From Yamadazyma tenuis (lineage: Eukaryota; Ascomycota; Pichiomycetes; Serinales; Debaryomycetaceae): a stretch of 64,000 bases of DNA. Made by a program: the position numbers and the translations under genes. The notes beneath the pieces are model-generated. The model saw only the letters and a program-made list of their open reading frames with translations, made no database searches and was not told where the DNA came from. The stretch lies in the NCBI RefSeq assembly GCF_029203305.1, contig NC_089463.1, forward strand, positions 372,001 through 436,000, written 5' to 3'. Positions 19,030-28,228 of the stretch are shown in pieces. The number at the start of each line of letters is the position of its first letter. Position 1 is the first letter of the stretch.

Positions 19030-21324
19030 TTATAAATACTGTTTGTGGCTGATCTCTTCGTACACAAGGACCTGGTCACCTTCCTCAAACGCCTCCCAAG
19101 AGTCGAACGTCAAACCACACTCCTGTCCCTTCTTGACCTCAGACACATCGTCTTTGACCTGCTTCAAAGATGAGAGGGCACCATCGAATATCACCTTATC
19201 CTTCCTCAAAACCCGAATTCTTGAGGACCGTTTGATAATTCCACTTCCCACCTTACACCCAGCGACTTTGGTGCTCTTTTTGTTCTTATTGGAGATGCTG
19301 AAAACGCCCATGATCAGGAGTTCAGCCAAGATCTTGGTTTCAATTATAGGTGGTAGCTTTGAGCTGAGATCTTCAGTTACATCTTCAATCAACCGATAGA
19401 TGATATTGTGCTCCTTGATAGAAACACCAGCTCGACTAGCCCTCGCAAGAGTTGGCTTGGGAACCTTGAGGTTGAAACAAAAGATGTTTGCACCCAAAGC
19501 ACCGGCCATATCCACATCTGAATCAGCTGGAGGTCCTGCTTCATAGGAGATGACGGTGGCCTTGACAAGTTCATTCCCCAAGCCTTCGATACTTTCCTTA
19601 ATGGCTTCGGCAGACCCCGTGACATCGGCCCTGATGATGTACTTGACAGTTTCCACCTTCTTTTCATCACCGAAGAACTCTTCTCTAAGGTCTTCTTCCG
19701 TGAACCCTTGCAACTTTAACTCATTGATCTTCTCCTGCTTCTTGAGCTCGTCGATTTCCAACTGCCGTTTCAAGTTGATCGATTCGATGTCCTTAGTGGC
19801 CTCCATCTGCTTGTTTCGAGTAATTCTATTGTCACACACCTTCTTGGCAATCTGCTCAGTTTTGGCCTGAAGGATCTGGTCTCCACTCTCAGGCAACTCC
19901 TTCCATCCCCAGATCTGGGCAGGAGTAGAAGGACCTGCCACTTTGATTGGTTTCCCGTTTTCGTCCTTCATACCTCTAACCTTGCAATATGTGGTGCCAG
20001 CCACCAAAAAGTCTCCTATTTTCACCGTCCCTCTGGTCACCAACACCGTAGAAATGGGGCCCATACCCTTGACAACCTCACTTTCAATAACAGACCCTTC
20101 GCTGGGCACTCCGGTAGGTTCTGCTTTGAATTCGTTGATTTCGCTCAACGTAATCACTGCTTCTTCCAACTTATCCATCCCCAAACCTGTCTTCCCACTT
20201 ACCTGGACCGTCTGAGTCTCTCCCCCGTAGTCCTCGATATCCACTTCGTACCGAGCAAGGTCTGCCAACACCTTATCGATCTTGAGACCTTGCTTGTCAC
20301 ATTTATTGATAGCCACAATCACCGGAACACCGGCATTTTTGGCATGCTTAATGGCCTCAAGCGTCTGGGGCATCACCGAGTCATCTGCTGCTACCACCAA
20401 AATGACGATATCGGTGACATTGGCACCTCTTTCACGCATTTTCAAAAACGCAGCATGGCCAGGAGTATCGAGAAAGGTGATTTTCTTCTTTGAGATCGGA
20501 GTCACCACCGAAAAGGCTCCGATATGTTGCGTGATACCTCCAAATTCTTTGTCAACAATGGAAGATTTCCGCAAATAATCCAAAATGGTGGTTTTGCCGT
20601 GATCAACATGTCCCATTATTGTGACAATCGGGGCACGAGCCTTCAATTTCGAAATATCTTCAGCTGGTGGAGCAGGGAATAAATCGAGGCCTGTATCATC
20701 GTTCATATTTACCTCAAACCCGTACTCATCGGCCACCAATGAAACGCTGTCCTTGTCCAATATATAATTATGTCTCATGTTGTCAAAGCCCATGGCTTCC
20801 AATGTCTTGAGAAGCGAATTTAATGGAATCCGTAGAATCGTCGATAAGTTGGAAACCAGTACAAACGTGGGAACGGACACTTTGATCTTCTCCTTAGGAG
20901 CTTGGACCTTCCGTTTAGGCTTAGGTTTGTATGCTGGTTTTAGTGGAGCCGATTTTATCTGGGTGCTGGCACTTTGTTTCTGTCTCAATGTCTCTTTAGC
21001 TTTGGCATACTGGTCTTTTCTCGAGTCAGCACGAGCAGGTGGTATAGCCGAAGCACTGGGAGCACGACTGAGTCCAGACTTGGGTGGACCGTGCTGCGTG
21101 GCTTTCGCAGGTCTATTGTTTGGTGGAGTCTTTGGTAAATTCTGCTGCTGCAGGTTATGCTGGTTGTTGAATCTTTGGGCAAATCGGTTTGTTTTCTTTG
21201 CAGGTTTCGTGTCTGCGAGAACCACTAACAGGGTACTGAGATATCGACACTGGCAAGTGGGTGATGCCCATATGGACCTGGAACCCGCTATGTGTCGTAC
21301 GGTGACAGTGTTGAGTATAGCCAT
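19030..21324 (-). CDS. IFM1: IFM1, mitochondrial translation initiation factor IF-2
   Basis: The 764-residue protein has an N-terminal mitochondrial leader, a basic linker, an IF2 N-domain-like segment ([23 protein letters not shown]) and then the GTPase domain from about residue 230. Motifs are GHVDHGKTT (G1), [10 protein letters not shown] (switch I), DTPGH (G3) and NKCD (G4). Domain II ([12 protein letters not shown]), the IF2 linker, domain III ([18 protein letters not shown]) and C-terminal domain IV ([23 protein letters not shown]) follow in the bacterial order. It delivers initiator tRNA to the mitochondrial ribosome. Length and layout match IF2mt, with no missing motif. Confidence 0.96.
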   Translation of the reverse strand: MAILNTVTVRHIAGSRSIWASPTCQCRYLSTLLVVLADTKPAKKTNRFAQRFNNQHNLQQQNLPKTPPNNRPAKATQHGPPKSGLSRAPSASAIPPARADSRKDQYAKAKETLRQKQSASTQIKSAPLKPAYKPKPKRKVQAPKEKIKVSVPTFVLVSNLSTILRIPLNSLLKTLEAMGFDNMRHNYILDKDSVSLVADEYGFEVNMNDDTGLDLFPAPPAEDISKLKARAPIVTIMGHVDHGKTTILDYLRKSSIVDKEFGGITQHIGAFSVVTPISKKKITFLDTPGHAAFLKMRERGANVTDIVILVVAADDSVMPQTLEAIKHAKNAGVPVIVAINKCDKQGLKIDKVLADLARYEVDIEDYGGETQTVQVSGKTGLGMDKLEEAVITLSEINEFKAEPTGVPSEGSVIESEVVKGMGPISTVLVTRGTVKIGDFLVAGTTYCKVRGMKDENGKPIKVAGPSTPAQIWGWKELPESGDQILQAKTEQIAKKVCDNRITRNKQMEATKDIESINLKRQLEIDELKKQEKINELKLQGFTEEDLREEFFGDEKKVETVKYIIRADVTGSAEAIKESIEGLGNELVKATVISYEAGPPADSDVDMAGALGANIFCFNLKVPKPTLARASRAGVSIKEHNIIYRLIEDVTEDLSSKLPPIIETKILAELLIMGVFSISNKNKKSTKVAGCKVGSGIIKRSSRIRVLRKDKVIFDGALSSLKQVKDDVSEVKKGQECGLTFDSWEAFEEGDQVLVYEEISHKQYL

Positions 21325-21426
21325 CGCAGTTAGAGTTGAAAAAATTAGATCGCGATCAATTTTGTTTGATTAAATGCAGTAGCCACCAAAAAGATGCTAT
21401 GAAGTCGTATGCTAATATGATGAAGA

Positions 21427-23067
21427 TTACTCTGTGTAGCTGAAGTCTCCATCCGAAGTAATGAAGCCAAACACCTTGTTTTCGTTCAAAGTGGAGATCA
21501 AGTTGTCGATATCCTTGAAATTACCGTCGTCCATCGCAAACCGGCGATGTCTGCTGGAGTTGATGTGGTCATCAAAATGGTCGTATTTGATCCTGCAGTT
21601 TTCACAGTAGCCTGGCTTCAAGTCTTTGTTCTCGTCCTTCTCAACCATGGACTGCTTCTGCTTTTTCATGAAGATTCTTCTTTTCAAGTTGTTGATGTTC
21701 TTTGAAGGTACCTGTGACATGGTAGGGCCCAATCCATTCCCACCACCGGGGAAAGTCCCGGAGTCGATAGACATCTGCACGGCATTTGAAGTTCCATTGA
21801 ACCCTGAAGCTGCCACGTCGTAGAACCTTGAGTTGGAGTTGGAATTGGAGTTGTTGGTAGGCAAACAAGACGAATTGCGCATCAAATTGGGCTTGGGGTG
21901 TTTGAATTTACACGCGAGGTCTTCGGGCTCGGTTTCCACCAGTGCCTCATTATCCTCAGGATTGGATCCTTGGGAGATGGTGCTGTCATTATTGGAGTTT
22001 TGTTGATGGTTTGGATGCGAGTTGGTATCTTCCTCGATGGCGGTGCTCGTCAACAAAGAGCTAGTAGAAATCCGTCGGTCCTGGGGTTTTTGCACCAACT
22101 CATAAGCCATGATCTTAAGGAGTTGTCTATAATGAGAAGTTTCTTCATATTTTTTAGCCCGCCGAACCTTCTTACGATCCAGGTTTTCCGTGTCTTGGAT
22201 GAATGGACATTTACCATCTAGGGTTAAGAAAAACCTAGGATACTTGTTTTCAGCATTCCATTCCCGAACGACAATGGGACGGACGCTTTGTGACAAATCG
22301 TAAACGTAGATGTAGTTGTTATCCAAATAATGTAAGTCTTCTCGTTTGGCAGTGGGGTCTTTGTCAGTGGAGCCAAAGATTTTTTCTTCCTTCAATAAAT
22401 TGACCAAATCTCCATTCTCGTAGTTGGCACTGCTCATGTATTCCAGATCATTAACTCCCAAGTTCAGCAAGAACCGAAACACCTTATCGAAGTTCCACAC
22501 CTTGATTTTCAACGACGACGCGTCATGGAAGATATCATTGGAAGGATAGCTGACAGCAGGATTGTATGGTCTTCGACTAACAATGATAGTCACATCCTTA
22601 TCATAGAACGGAACCACCAAACTGCCCACGTACTTCAACCCTTTATGGGCGCGTTTCTGTTCGGACACATGGTTCAGGGACTCAAAGCCTTGGGTATCAA
22701 AGTAAACGACGCTGCTCTTCATGATTTTGCGCCAGTTACTACGCCATTCCAGAAGCTCGTCTCCCATCAACCGGTTCAGTTTGGCTTTGTAGCTGTCGAC
22801 CTTTAGCACCGACCGGGCGAGAAGCGCCAGGCGCACAGACCCGCCGTTCGACAGGCTTTGGAGCGCCGCTGGTGCCAATGTATCAGAATGTTCAGGTTGG
22901 TGATGGAGAGACCCTGCCGGCTGGGGGTGAGTGAGTTGCGGCGTATGGACATCGAGGCTCACTGACTCTTTGGCGGAGAGTTTGAGCTTCTTCTTGTTAG
23001 GCAGAGGAACGTTCCCGCTGGTTTCCCGTAACGGCGGCCGTGCTACTCTCTTTCTATTGATGTCCAT
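21427..23067 (-). CDS. DBF4: DBF4, regulatory subunit of the Cdc7 (DDK) kinase
   Basis: The 546-residue product contains the three Dbf4 landmarks. A BRCT-like motif N lies near residues 80-190 (WRSNWRKIMKSSVVYFD, DVTIIVSRRPYN). Motif M is in the middle (KCPFIQDTENLDRKKVRRAKKY). The C-terminal Dbf4 zinc finger is near 480-515 (PGYCENCRIKYDHFDDHINSSRHRRFA). A conserved GNGLGPT...KNINNLKRR segment precedes the finger. Dbf4 activates Cdc7 for Mcm2-7 phosphorylation at replication origins. The start at 23067 (MDINRKRVARPPLRET) is chosen because the PLRET/PLKET phrase is near the N-terminus of known Dbf4; the frame stays open to 23418 but the extra 117 residues look non-coding. An ACGCGG on the minus strand (23104-23109) is a possible MBF site. 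Confidence 0.93.
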   Translation of the reverse strand: MDINRKRVARPPLRETSGNVPLPNKKKLKLSAKESVSLDVHTPQLTHPQPAGSLHHQPEHSDTLAPAALQSLSNGGSVRLALLARSVLKVDSYKAKLNRLMGDELLEWRSNWRKIMKSSVVYFDTQGFESLNHVSEQKRAHKGLKYVGSLVVPFYDKDVTIIVSRRPYNPAVSYPSNDIFHDASSLKIKVWNFDKVFRFLLNLGVNDLEYMSSANYENGDLVNLLKEEKIFGSTDKDPTAKREDLHYLDNNYIYVYDLSQSVRPIVVREWNAENKYPRFFLTLDGKCPFIQDTENLDRKKVRRAKKYEETSHYRQLLKIMAYELVQKPQDRRISTSSLLTSTAIEEDTNSHPNHQQNSNNDSTISQGSNPEDNEALVETEPEDLACKFKHPKPNLMRNSSCLPTNNSNSNSNSRFYDVAASGFNGTSNAVQMSIDSGTFPGGGNGLGPTMSQVPSKNINNLKRRIFMKKQKQSMVEKDENKDLKPGYCENCRIKYDHFDDHINSSRHRRFAMDDGNFKDIDNLISTLNENKVFGFITSDGDFSYTE

Positions 23068-23489
23068 GTTCACAAGTAAAACAGATTTGTTTATTTGGAT
23101 CCACCGCGTTTTTTGCTGGAACAATCGGCGTGCGCATACCGATGGTACTCGCCTACTAACATATATATTGTCTAGGCTGGAGACTTTGGGAGATATGGAG
23201 ATGGGGGAGTAGACCAGTGGGCTGAAGGAGATAAATGATCTTTTTTTTTTTGAAAGGAAGGACATGTTTTTTTGGCTGAAATTGGAGAATTTCATCCCCA
23301 AATAGCTCCAGAACACCCCGATTTGTCCCGGAACACCACCCAGTCCACCCAGAATACCCCAGCACCTCCCAACACCTTCTCTACTCCCTGAAACCTCTTC
23401 GAACATATTTTTCAACAAAGTCTTTCCAGTGTCACCGTCTACGCACTATCGCACTAAAATAGATAATTGAATCTCCATCCACTCACCAG
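23068..23489. promoter_or_regulatory. divergent promoter of DBF4 and the EGO3/LAMTOR2-like gene
   Basis: The interval contains the two 5' regions. It has an ACGCGG (minus strand, 23104-23109) about 40 bp before the DBF4 ATG, a TATATATA-like stretch at about 23160-23168 and a run of eleven T at 23238-23250. MBF-type ACGCG sites fit a G1/S gene such as DBF4, but a single imperfect site is weak support. Confidence 0.45.
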
Positions 23490-23915
23490 ATGCTCCAGCT
23501 GAAACAAATATCTCGTGTATTGTGCCAAGGACTCAAGCCAGTACCGGTGACCAGCAGCTCACCCTCACAGACGGAGTCATCGTTGGCGGCACCCATCTCG
23601 GTGTCGTTACTCTCCAGCAAAGGTGTTCCTTTAAGCACTGTCATCAAGGCTGACTCGCAACTCACAATCGATAACATCAAAATATACCTGCTACTTGCAT
23701 TCAACAACTACGACTCTCGCGAAGCCTGGTGCCTTGTGAAGGTAGACAGCGAGTTACGGCTTGTGATGGGCAAACTCCAGTTGACCCAGGAAACTGAAGA
23801 AAACAAAATGTATGTGGTGGTGTTATACGACAGTTCGTTACCCGATGCCATAGCCAAGGCCAAATTAGACGGCTTAACAGAGGCGTTGAACACCGGACTA
23901 GAGGGCTTCAGTTAA
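23490..23915 (+). CDS. roadblock/LC7-domain protein, EGO complex Ego3/LAMTOR2-like
   Basis: The 141-residue protein starts with MLQLKQISRVLCQGL, matching the first helix of LAMTOR2 (MLRPKALTQVL type). It continues with a beta-strand pair (ISVSLLSSKGVPLS), a middle helix, a second strand pair (AWCLVKVDSELRLVMGKLQ, NKMYVVVLYDS) and a final amphipathic helix (AIAKAKLDGLTEALNTGLEGF). That is a complete roadblock fold. In yeast such a protein (Slm4/Ego3) anchors the Gtr1-Gtr2 Rag GTPases at the vacuole for TORC1 control. Roadblock families diverge fast, so the precise paralog is inferred from the N-terminus and length rather than certain. Confidence 0.65.
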   Translation: MLQLKQISRVLCQGLKPVPVTSSSPSQTESSLAAPISVSLLSSKGVPLSTVIKADSQLTIDNIKIYLLLAFNNYDSREAWCLVKVDSELRLVMGKLQLTQETEENKMYVVVLYDSSLPDAIAKAKLDGLTEALNTGLEGFS

Positions 23916-23996
23916 AGTTGTTTATATTAATATATTAGATAATGCTGTGATTATGGATATTGGTCGTTGGCAGTCAACAATCACTCAGTTCTCTGA

Positions 23997-24722
23997 TCAT
24001 TTACTCATGATATCAACGTCGTCATTCTCTTCTTCTTCATCGTCCTCGTTGTCTTCTTCCATTTCCATGTCATCCATCAAGCTTTCTTCATCAAAACTTT
24101 CTTCTTCAGTGTCGTACCAAAAATCTTCATCAACTTGATCATGTTCATTATCTTTATTGGAAGAAGACCCATTACCAAAGGCGTACATTTCCAGCTCGGG
24201 CATTATGAAGTCCTCAGGAATATCTTTCTTGGACTTTTCAACTTCTTGCAATACTTTCTTTTTGTAGGCCTCCGGGTTCTTTCTCAACTCCACCGAGGCA
24301 TCGATGTTAGCAGGAGACGAAACGTTGGGATCTTCCAACAACGAGATGATCGAAATCAACACGCTTTCGACCGTCTGCGCTGGGGTCCAAGTTTCATTTT
24401 CAGGCTCATCAGAAGTGGGGTCACCTCCTTGGTGTAAGATTGAAATGCACAAGCGACCATCCTTATAAACATTAGGGTGATAGATAGCAGGAGTGAACCT
24501 AAAGGTTGGAGGAGAAAACGGGAAATCACTGGGGAACCTCATTTGTCCTTTGAAGTATCCGCCATGATATACCGATTCTTGGTTCAAAACGATGATTCCG
24601 ATATTCCACAAAAAGATGTTGTCATTATCCAACTCAATATGAAAAGAAGGAATCCCACTTTTGGGGTCCGTCAAGTCTCGAAACTGCCGTTGGAGAATGG
24701 CGGCGGCTGACTTGGAGCTCAT
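23997..24722 (-). CDS. CDC34: CDC34, SCF ubiquitin-conjugating enzyme E2
   Basis: The 241-residue protein is a UBC domain (residues about 5-175) plus a strongly acidic tail. The active-site Cys is in HPNVYKDGRLCISIL. The Cdc34-specific acidic loop follows at once (HQGGDPTSDEPENETWTPAQ). This insertion and the tail (EDEE-type repeats ending DDVDIMSK) separate Cdc34 from other E2s; the tail binds the Cul1 basic canyon. With SCF it drives Sic1 degradation at G1/S. The ATG is at 24720-24722 (MSSKSAAAILQRQF), directly preceded by CACGTG on the DNA. The 3' end converges with the EGO3-like gene, 81 bp apart. Confidence 0.96.
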   Translation of the reverse strand: MSSKSAAAILQRQFRDLTDPKSGIPSFHIELDNDNIFLWNIGIIVLNQESVYHGGYFKGQMRFPSDFPFSPPTFRFTPAIYHPNVYKDGRLCISILHQGGDPTSDEPENETWTPAQTVESVLISIISLLEDPNVSSPANIDASVELRKNPEAYKKKVLQEVEKSKKDIPEDFIMPELEMYAFGNGSSSNKDNEHDQVDEDFWYDTEEESFDEESLMDDMEMEEDNEDDEEEENDDVDIMSK

Positions 24723-25353
24723 CACGTGTGGGAATTATGTGATTGATAACAGGGGTGTTATCTTGTGATGTAACAAGTCACAAGAACTGGGAGTTGGGGA
24801 GGGGGGGATGAGGCCAACAGGGTTGGGAAAATCAGGGGAGAAAAGGGGGTATAAGAGACTCACCGGTGTGTATGCCAAACGCAGGGAGATGCTAACGTGT
24901 GTAGGGTCTAACAACAACTATAAATATAAAAACCACAAACGGATATGTAGTTCGATAAATTACTAATTTTTAAAGGAGAGAGAAGAAAAACAAAAAGCCT
25001 TAAACGGTGAGGATAAAAGAAAAAAATGAAATTATGACACAAACAAACCGCCCGGCACTCACCCCCTCTGGCACCGTCACAGCGTGGGCGGCTCCCGCGC
25101 ACGGGACGGGCCCGGCCCTAATCCCGGTCCCGCATGCGCAAGACCCTTTGGTGTTGGCACGTATGTACATAACATAATATATGATTGATTGGGTGGGCAT
25201 ACAGCATGGCCGAGACATGCCCGACAAAACCATGTGTATTTTAGCCGTATGAAAAGTATCAGGAAGGGTAACCATTCCTCAAAATGCCCATGGTAGTGGC
25301 CAGTTCTTGCCGTTGTTTATGTTCATCATATTTTGCACCCATTGCTGTTACAG
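24723..25353. other. intergenic region with GC-rich hairpin, CDC34 promoter side
   Basis: The 630 bp lie downstream of the F-box gene and upstream of CDC34, both on the minus strand. The interval has a G-rich run near 24791-24815, an A/T-rich stretch at 24900-25040 and a GC-rich island at about 25055-25140. The island contains a strong hairpin (listed separately). I see no tRNA: there is no T-loop or A/B-box pattern. No protein gene is supportable. Confidence 0.45.
25097..25139. repeat. GC-rich imperfect inverted repeat (hairpin)
   Basis: The 5' arm GCGCACGGGACGGG (25097-25110) pairs with the 3' arm CCCGGTCCCGCATGCGC (25123-25139). The pairing blocks are GCGCA/TGCGC, CGGGAC/GTCCCG and GGG/CCC, with a 2-nt and a 1-nt bulge and a 12-nt loop. 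This gives 14 base pairs, 12 of them G-C. It sits in an otherwise A/T-rich intergenic region. Whether it acts as RNA structure in the F-box gene 3' UTR, as DNA cruciform, or not at all is unknown. Confidence 0.6.
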
Positions 25354-27018
25354 TCATAAGGGATATTTGGAATCGGGAAACAAAATAGGGGTTTTGGCAG
25401 CATCCATAAATGTCCAAGAGCCGTTCAATACCACAAGTGGCACATTGTTTACAACGAATTGTTCAAGGCTTGTAGGGGGCAGTTTGAGACCAACCGACTT
25501 GAGATAGTCTGCCAAGTATACAGACAAAGCGTCCTGATTTTCACTGAAAAAAGTCTTGTAAATGCTTGAGATCCCCGAGACACATTTGTATGGCTCTAAC
25601 AGTATCGGGTACGTTTTGTAGAAAAGCTGGAGGTAGAAGGTTGTTTTTTCAAACTGGCTAAATTGTGCCTTTAGATGTTTGACCATCTGCTTCTCGTTGA
25701 AAAACTCATTGGATTTATCGTATAGTATCAACAGCTTCAAACGCCATTGATGGCTGAGAATTGCCAGGTAGAGGTGTTTTGTGTGGTCAAAGTTCATCAC
25801 TTCGAATTGGAGATTAAGGTACTGAAGTTTACCTTCGAGCAACACCAATGTATGTAGAAGCATATGGAATTGGCACGTAAGGCAGTTGAACGTGGGGGAA
25901 ACCGTGAGACTTTGGAGTGACGTACAACGAGATGCGAGTGGAACCAACAAGTTCAGCTCGTTGTCGAAATGTGAATTGTTCAAATGGCTGAACTCTTTGA
26001 TGGTGAGCTTCAAGGTGGAGAGAGTTGCGAGATCAAACACTTTTTCAAGCGTAGCCACAAGACTTGGACCCTGATCATGGATAAATCCATCAAGAGAGAG
26101 CTCCCGAAGCGAGTACAAAGGTATGCCTCCGACAACAAGATCTCCAAGCTCGTAGAAGAAACTCAACCAGGTTGCAAGTTGCAAGTTATTATTGGACTCG
26201 TTCAATAACTTTAAGTCTTTGATGACCAACTCTTCAAACTCAAGACCCACAAGATGTGCCAAAATCCCTCCTTTTACTAGACTTTGGGCCAACCGGCCGA
26301 ACTTGAGTTTATTGAACTCGTTGTTCTCATAGAACACTTTGAGGTGCCGAAGGGCGGGAAGATCAAGGTTGAGTTCCGTCTGATTGGCATGTTTGATGGT
26401 CATACTTAAGCTCACAAGCAGCAGGAACTTGAGCAGGTTTGCACGTCCAAACGGTGCTCCTGGGTGCACAAGCAGTCGAAACAGCACCAGAGTGCCGGTT
26501 ATCTGTGCAAGTTGAGCCCAACATTTATCGGACCAGTCCTTATCACTCAAGACCACAAGAGATGCCACATGCTTTCCAAGCTTCTTGTTATGTAGAACCT
26601 TCACCAACGCATCGAAATGCTGGCCACCAATGACCGTATTGGCGTAGGGGTCCAAATGATCCAACATTACTCGAACAAAGGTCAAAAGTGCTGGGTCCTC
26701 CACCACTATAATCCTACGGTAAAGACGGGCGATTGCCGGGAGGTAAAAGAGACGACTGGCTAGACAGACACGGAGCAAGTCAGGTGTATCGAGCATCAGG
26801 AAGATCTTGATAAGCATGGCGATGGGAAGCATTTCCATGGTATTCAGGGCCTGGAGGATTTTGGCGCTATCGTAGTAGTAGCTGGGACGGAAATTGCTCA
26901 GGCGGCGGCGCGGTCGTGGCTGCTGCCCGCCGGCCAGCCGCATATTTACCAGTGCCCGTACGTCCACCGTGTCGGCCAATTCACCGTACTCTTCTAGTTC
27001 TGATGGATCCACTTGCAT
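25354..27018 (-). CDS. F-box protein with leucine-rich C-terminal region
   Basis: The 554-residue protein has an F-box-like segment at about residues 60-105 (MEMLPIAMLIKIFLMLDTPDLLRVCLASRLFYLPAIARLYRRIIV). The Pro after Leu, the spacing to the LLRVCLASR helix and the final tyrosine-rich part all fit. The rest is leucine-rich with irregular LRR-like repeats (LREL, LQSLTVSPTFNCLTC, LQYLNLQF). F-box proteins bind Skp1 and recruit substrates to SCF, the complex that uses the E2 encoded next door by CDC34. I do not recognise the ortholog; a relative of S. cerevisiae YDR306C or another LRR F-box protein is possible. The N-terminus contains a basic RPRRRL patch. The divergent PTC1 start is 170 bp away. 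Confidence 0.6.
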   Translation of the reverse strand: MQVDPSELEEYGELADTVDVRALVNMRLAGGQQPRPRRRLSNFRPSYYYDSAKILQALNTMEMLPIAMLIKIFLMLDTPDLLRVCLASRLFYLPAIARLYRRIIVVEDPALLTFVRVMLDHLDPYANTVIGGQHFDALVKVLHNKKLGKHVASLVVLSDKDWSDKCWAQLAQITGTLVLFRLLVHPGAPFGRANLLKFLLLVSLSMTIKHANQTELNLDLPALRHLKVFYENNEFNKLKFGRLAQSLVKGGILAHLVGLEFEELVIKDLKLLNESNNNLQLATWLSFFYELGDLVVGGIPLYSLRELSLDGFIHDQGPSLVATLEKVFDLATLSTLKLTIKEFSHLNNSHFDNELNLLVPLASRCTSLQSLTVSPTFNCLTCQFHMLLHTLVLLEGKLQYLNLQFEVMNFDHTKHLYLAILSHQWRLKLLILYDKSNEFFNEKQMVKHLKAQFSQFEKTTFYLQLFYKTYPILLEPYKCVSGISSIYKTFFSENQDALSVYLADYLKSVGLKLPPTSLEQFVVNNVPLVVLNGSWTFMDAAKTPILFPDSKYPL

Positions 27019-27188
27019 GATTAGCCTGATAACGTTTGCAGTCCGTCAATCTGCGCGCGAGCAGCAGCAGCACAAGCGGCGAGCGGCAGCGTGCCCCCAC
27101 CGGTCCGTACCTGAAAGATGGCGAGGGCGCTGAGCGCACCCTCGCAAACTTTACTACCACTGGATCTACATACAAACACGCCTATATC

Positions 27189-28199
27189 ATGCTGAGTCTT
27201 GGAACCCATACGGGGTCAAACATCTCGTTGAATAGCTTCACCAGCCAGGCACGAAACTCGTCCACCTCCAACCTCTCACAGGTTTCCAACGTGGATCCGT
27301 TCTACGGATTGTCTTTTAAGGTGGGAGTGGCTGAAAACAAAAACATCACTTACCAATCAAAAATGGAAGACGTTCACACCTATGTGGCCAATTTTGCCGA
27401 ACGCTTGGACTGGGGGTACTTCGCGGTGTTCGATGGCCACGCTGGCAAGCAGACGGCCCGGTGGTGTGGGAATAATTTGCATACGCTACTCGAACAAGAG
27501 ATCATTTCGAACGAGGAGCTGGTGATTTCAACCGAGGTAGACATGAAGGATAATTTATACAAGTCGTTCATGAAGGCCGACGAGTTGATCAGCAAGGAGA
27601 ATGCTGGTAACTCCGGCAGCACGGCGGCGGTGGTGGTACTTTTATGGGAGAATCGAGGAGATGCTATCCCAGCCGATACCACAGACACCAATAACACCAA
27701 GGGTAGCTATTCGGTCGACTTTTCAAACCAACACCGTATGCTCTATACCGCCAACGTCGGGGACCTGAGAATCGTATTGTACCGTAATGGAGAGGCATAT
27801 CGATTAAGTTATGATCATAAAGCCAGTGATATCAACGAAATCAACCGAGTCCGAGACTCTGGGGGACTTATCATGAAGAATCGGGTCAATGGGATCTTGG
27901 CGGTAACGCGGTCTCTAGGTGACTTGTACATGAAGGACTTGGTGGTGGGCAAGCCATTCACTACCTCCACCGTTCTAGGAGAGTACGACGAATTCATGAT
28001 ATTGGCCTGCGATGGGTTGTGGGATGTGGTGTCTGACGGGAAGGCGTGTGAGGCTGTCAAACAGTCGTTCCGGACTCTGGACGACCCGGAGGTGGCTGCA
28101 AAACGCCTATGTCAACTCGCACTTGACAACTCTACAACTGATAACATCACCGTGATGGTGGTCAAGTTCGACAATTCGATCTTCAAGTCTAATGATTAA
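27189..28199 (+). CDS. PTC1: PTC1, type 2C protein phosphatase
   Basis: The 336-residue protein has all PP2C motifs: RTMEDVH-type SKMEDVHTYV, YFAVFDGHAG, GNSGSTAAVVVL, TANVGD-x-R, RVNGILAVTRSLGD, ILACDGLWDV and TTDNITVMVV. It aligns along its length with Ptc1, which dephosphorylates Hog1 and Cell-Wall-Integrity MAP kinases and works in organelle inheritance. The residue x in GD-x-R, at 27765-27767, is encoded by CTG; the family has an invariant Ser there, which supports CUG as Ser. I choose the ATG at 27189 because the in-frame ATG at 27036 lies only 17 bp from the start of the divergent F-box gene. The protein has a Ser/Asn-rich leader of about 40 residues absent from S. cerevisiae. Confidence 0.94.
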   Translation: MLSLGTHTGSNISLNSFTSQARNSSTSNLSQVSNVDPFYGLSFKVGVAENKNITYQSKMEDVHTYVANFAERLDWGYFAVFDGHAGKQTARWCGNNLHTLLEQEIISNEELVISTEVDMKDNLYKSFMKADELISKENAGNSGSTAAVVVLLWENRGDAIPADTTDTNNTKGSYSVDFSNQHRMLYTANVGDLRIVLYRNGEAYRLSYDHKASDINEINRVRDSGGLIMKNRVNGILAVTRSLGDLYMKDLVVGKPFTTSTVLGEYDEFMILACDGLWDVVSDGKACEAVKQSFRTLDDPEVAAKRLCQLALDNSTTDNITVMVVKFDNSIFKSND

Positions 28200-28228
28200 T
28201 GAACGTATTAAATATACACAAACTGTCC

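Noticed and set aside
23151..23176. TACTAAC followed by TCTAG on the plus strand upstream of the roadblock gene, like an intron 3' end
   Set aside because: No 5' splice site or plausible upstream exon exists on that strand; the roadblock protein already has a complete N-terminus.
23068..23418. N-terminal extension of DBF4 of 117 residues
   Set aside because: The extension is an unlikely protein (Gly/Trp-rich then low complexity) and occupies the promoter; the ATG at 23067 gives the standard Dbf4 start.
25055..25140. GC-rich island tested as a tRNA or rRNA fragment
   Set aside because: No cloverleaf, no A/B box; only the hairpin is supported.
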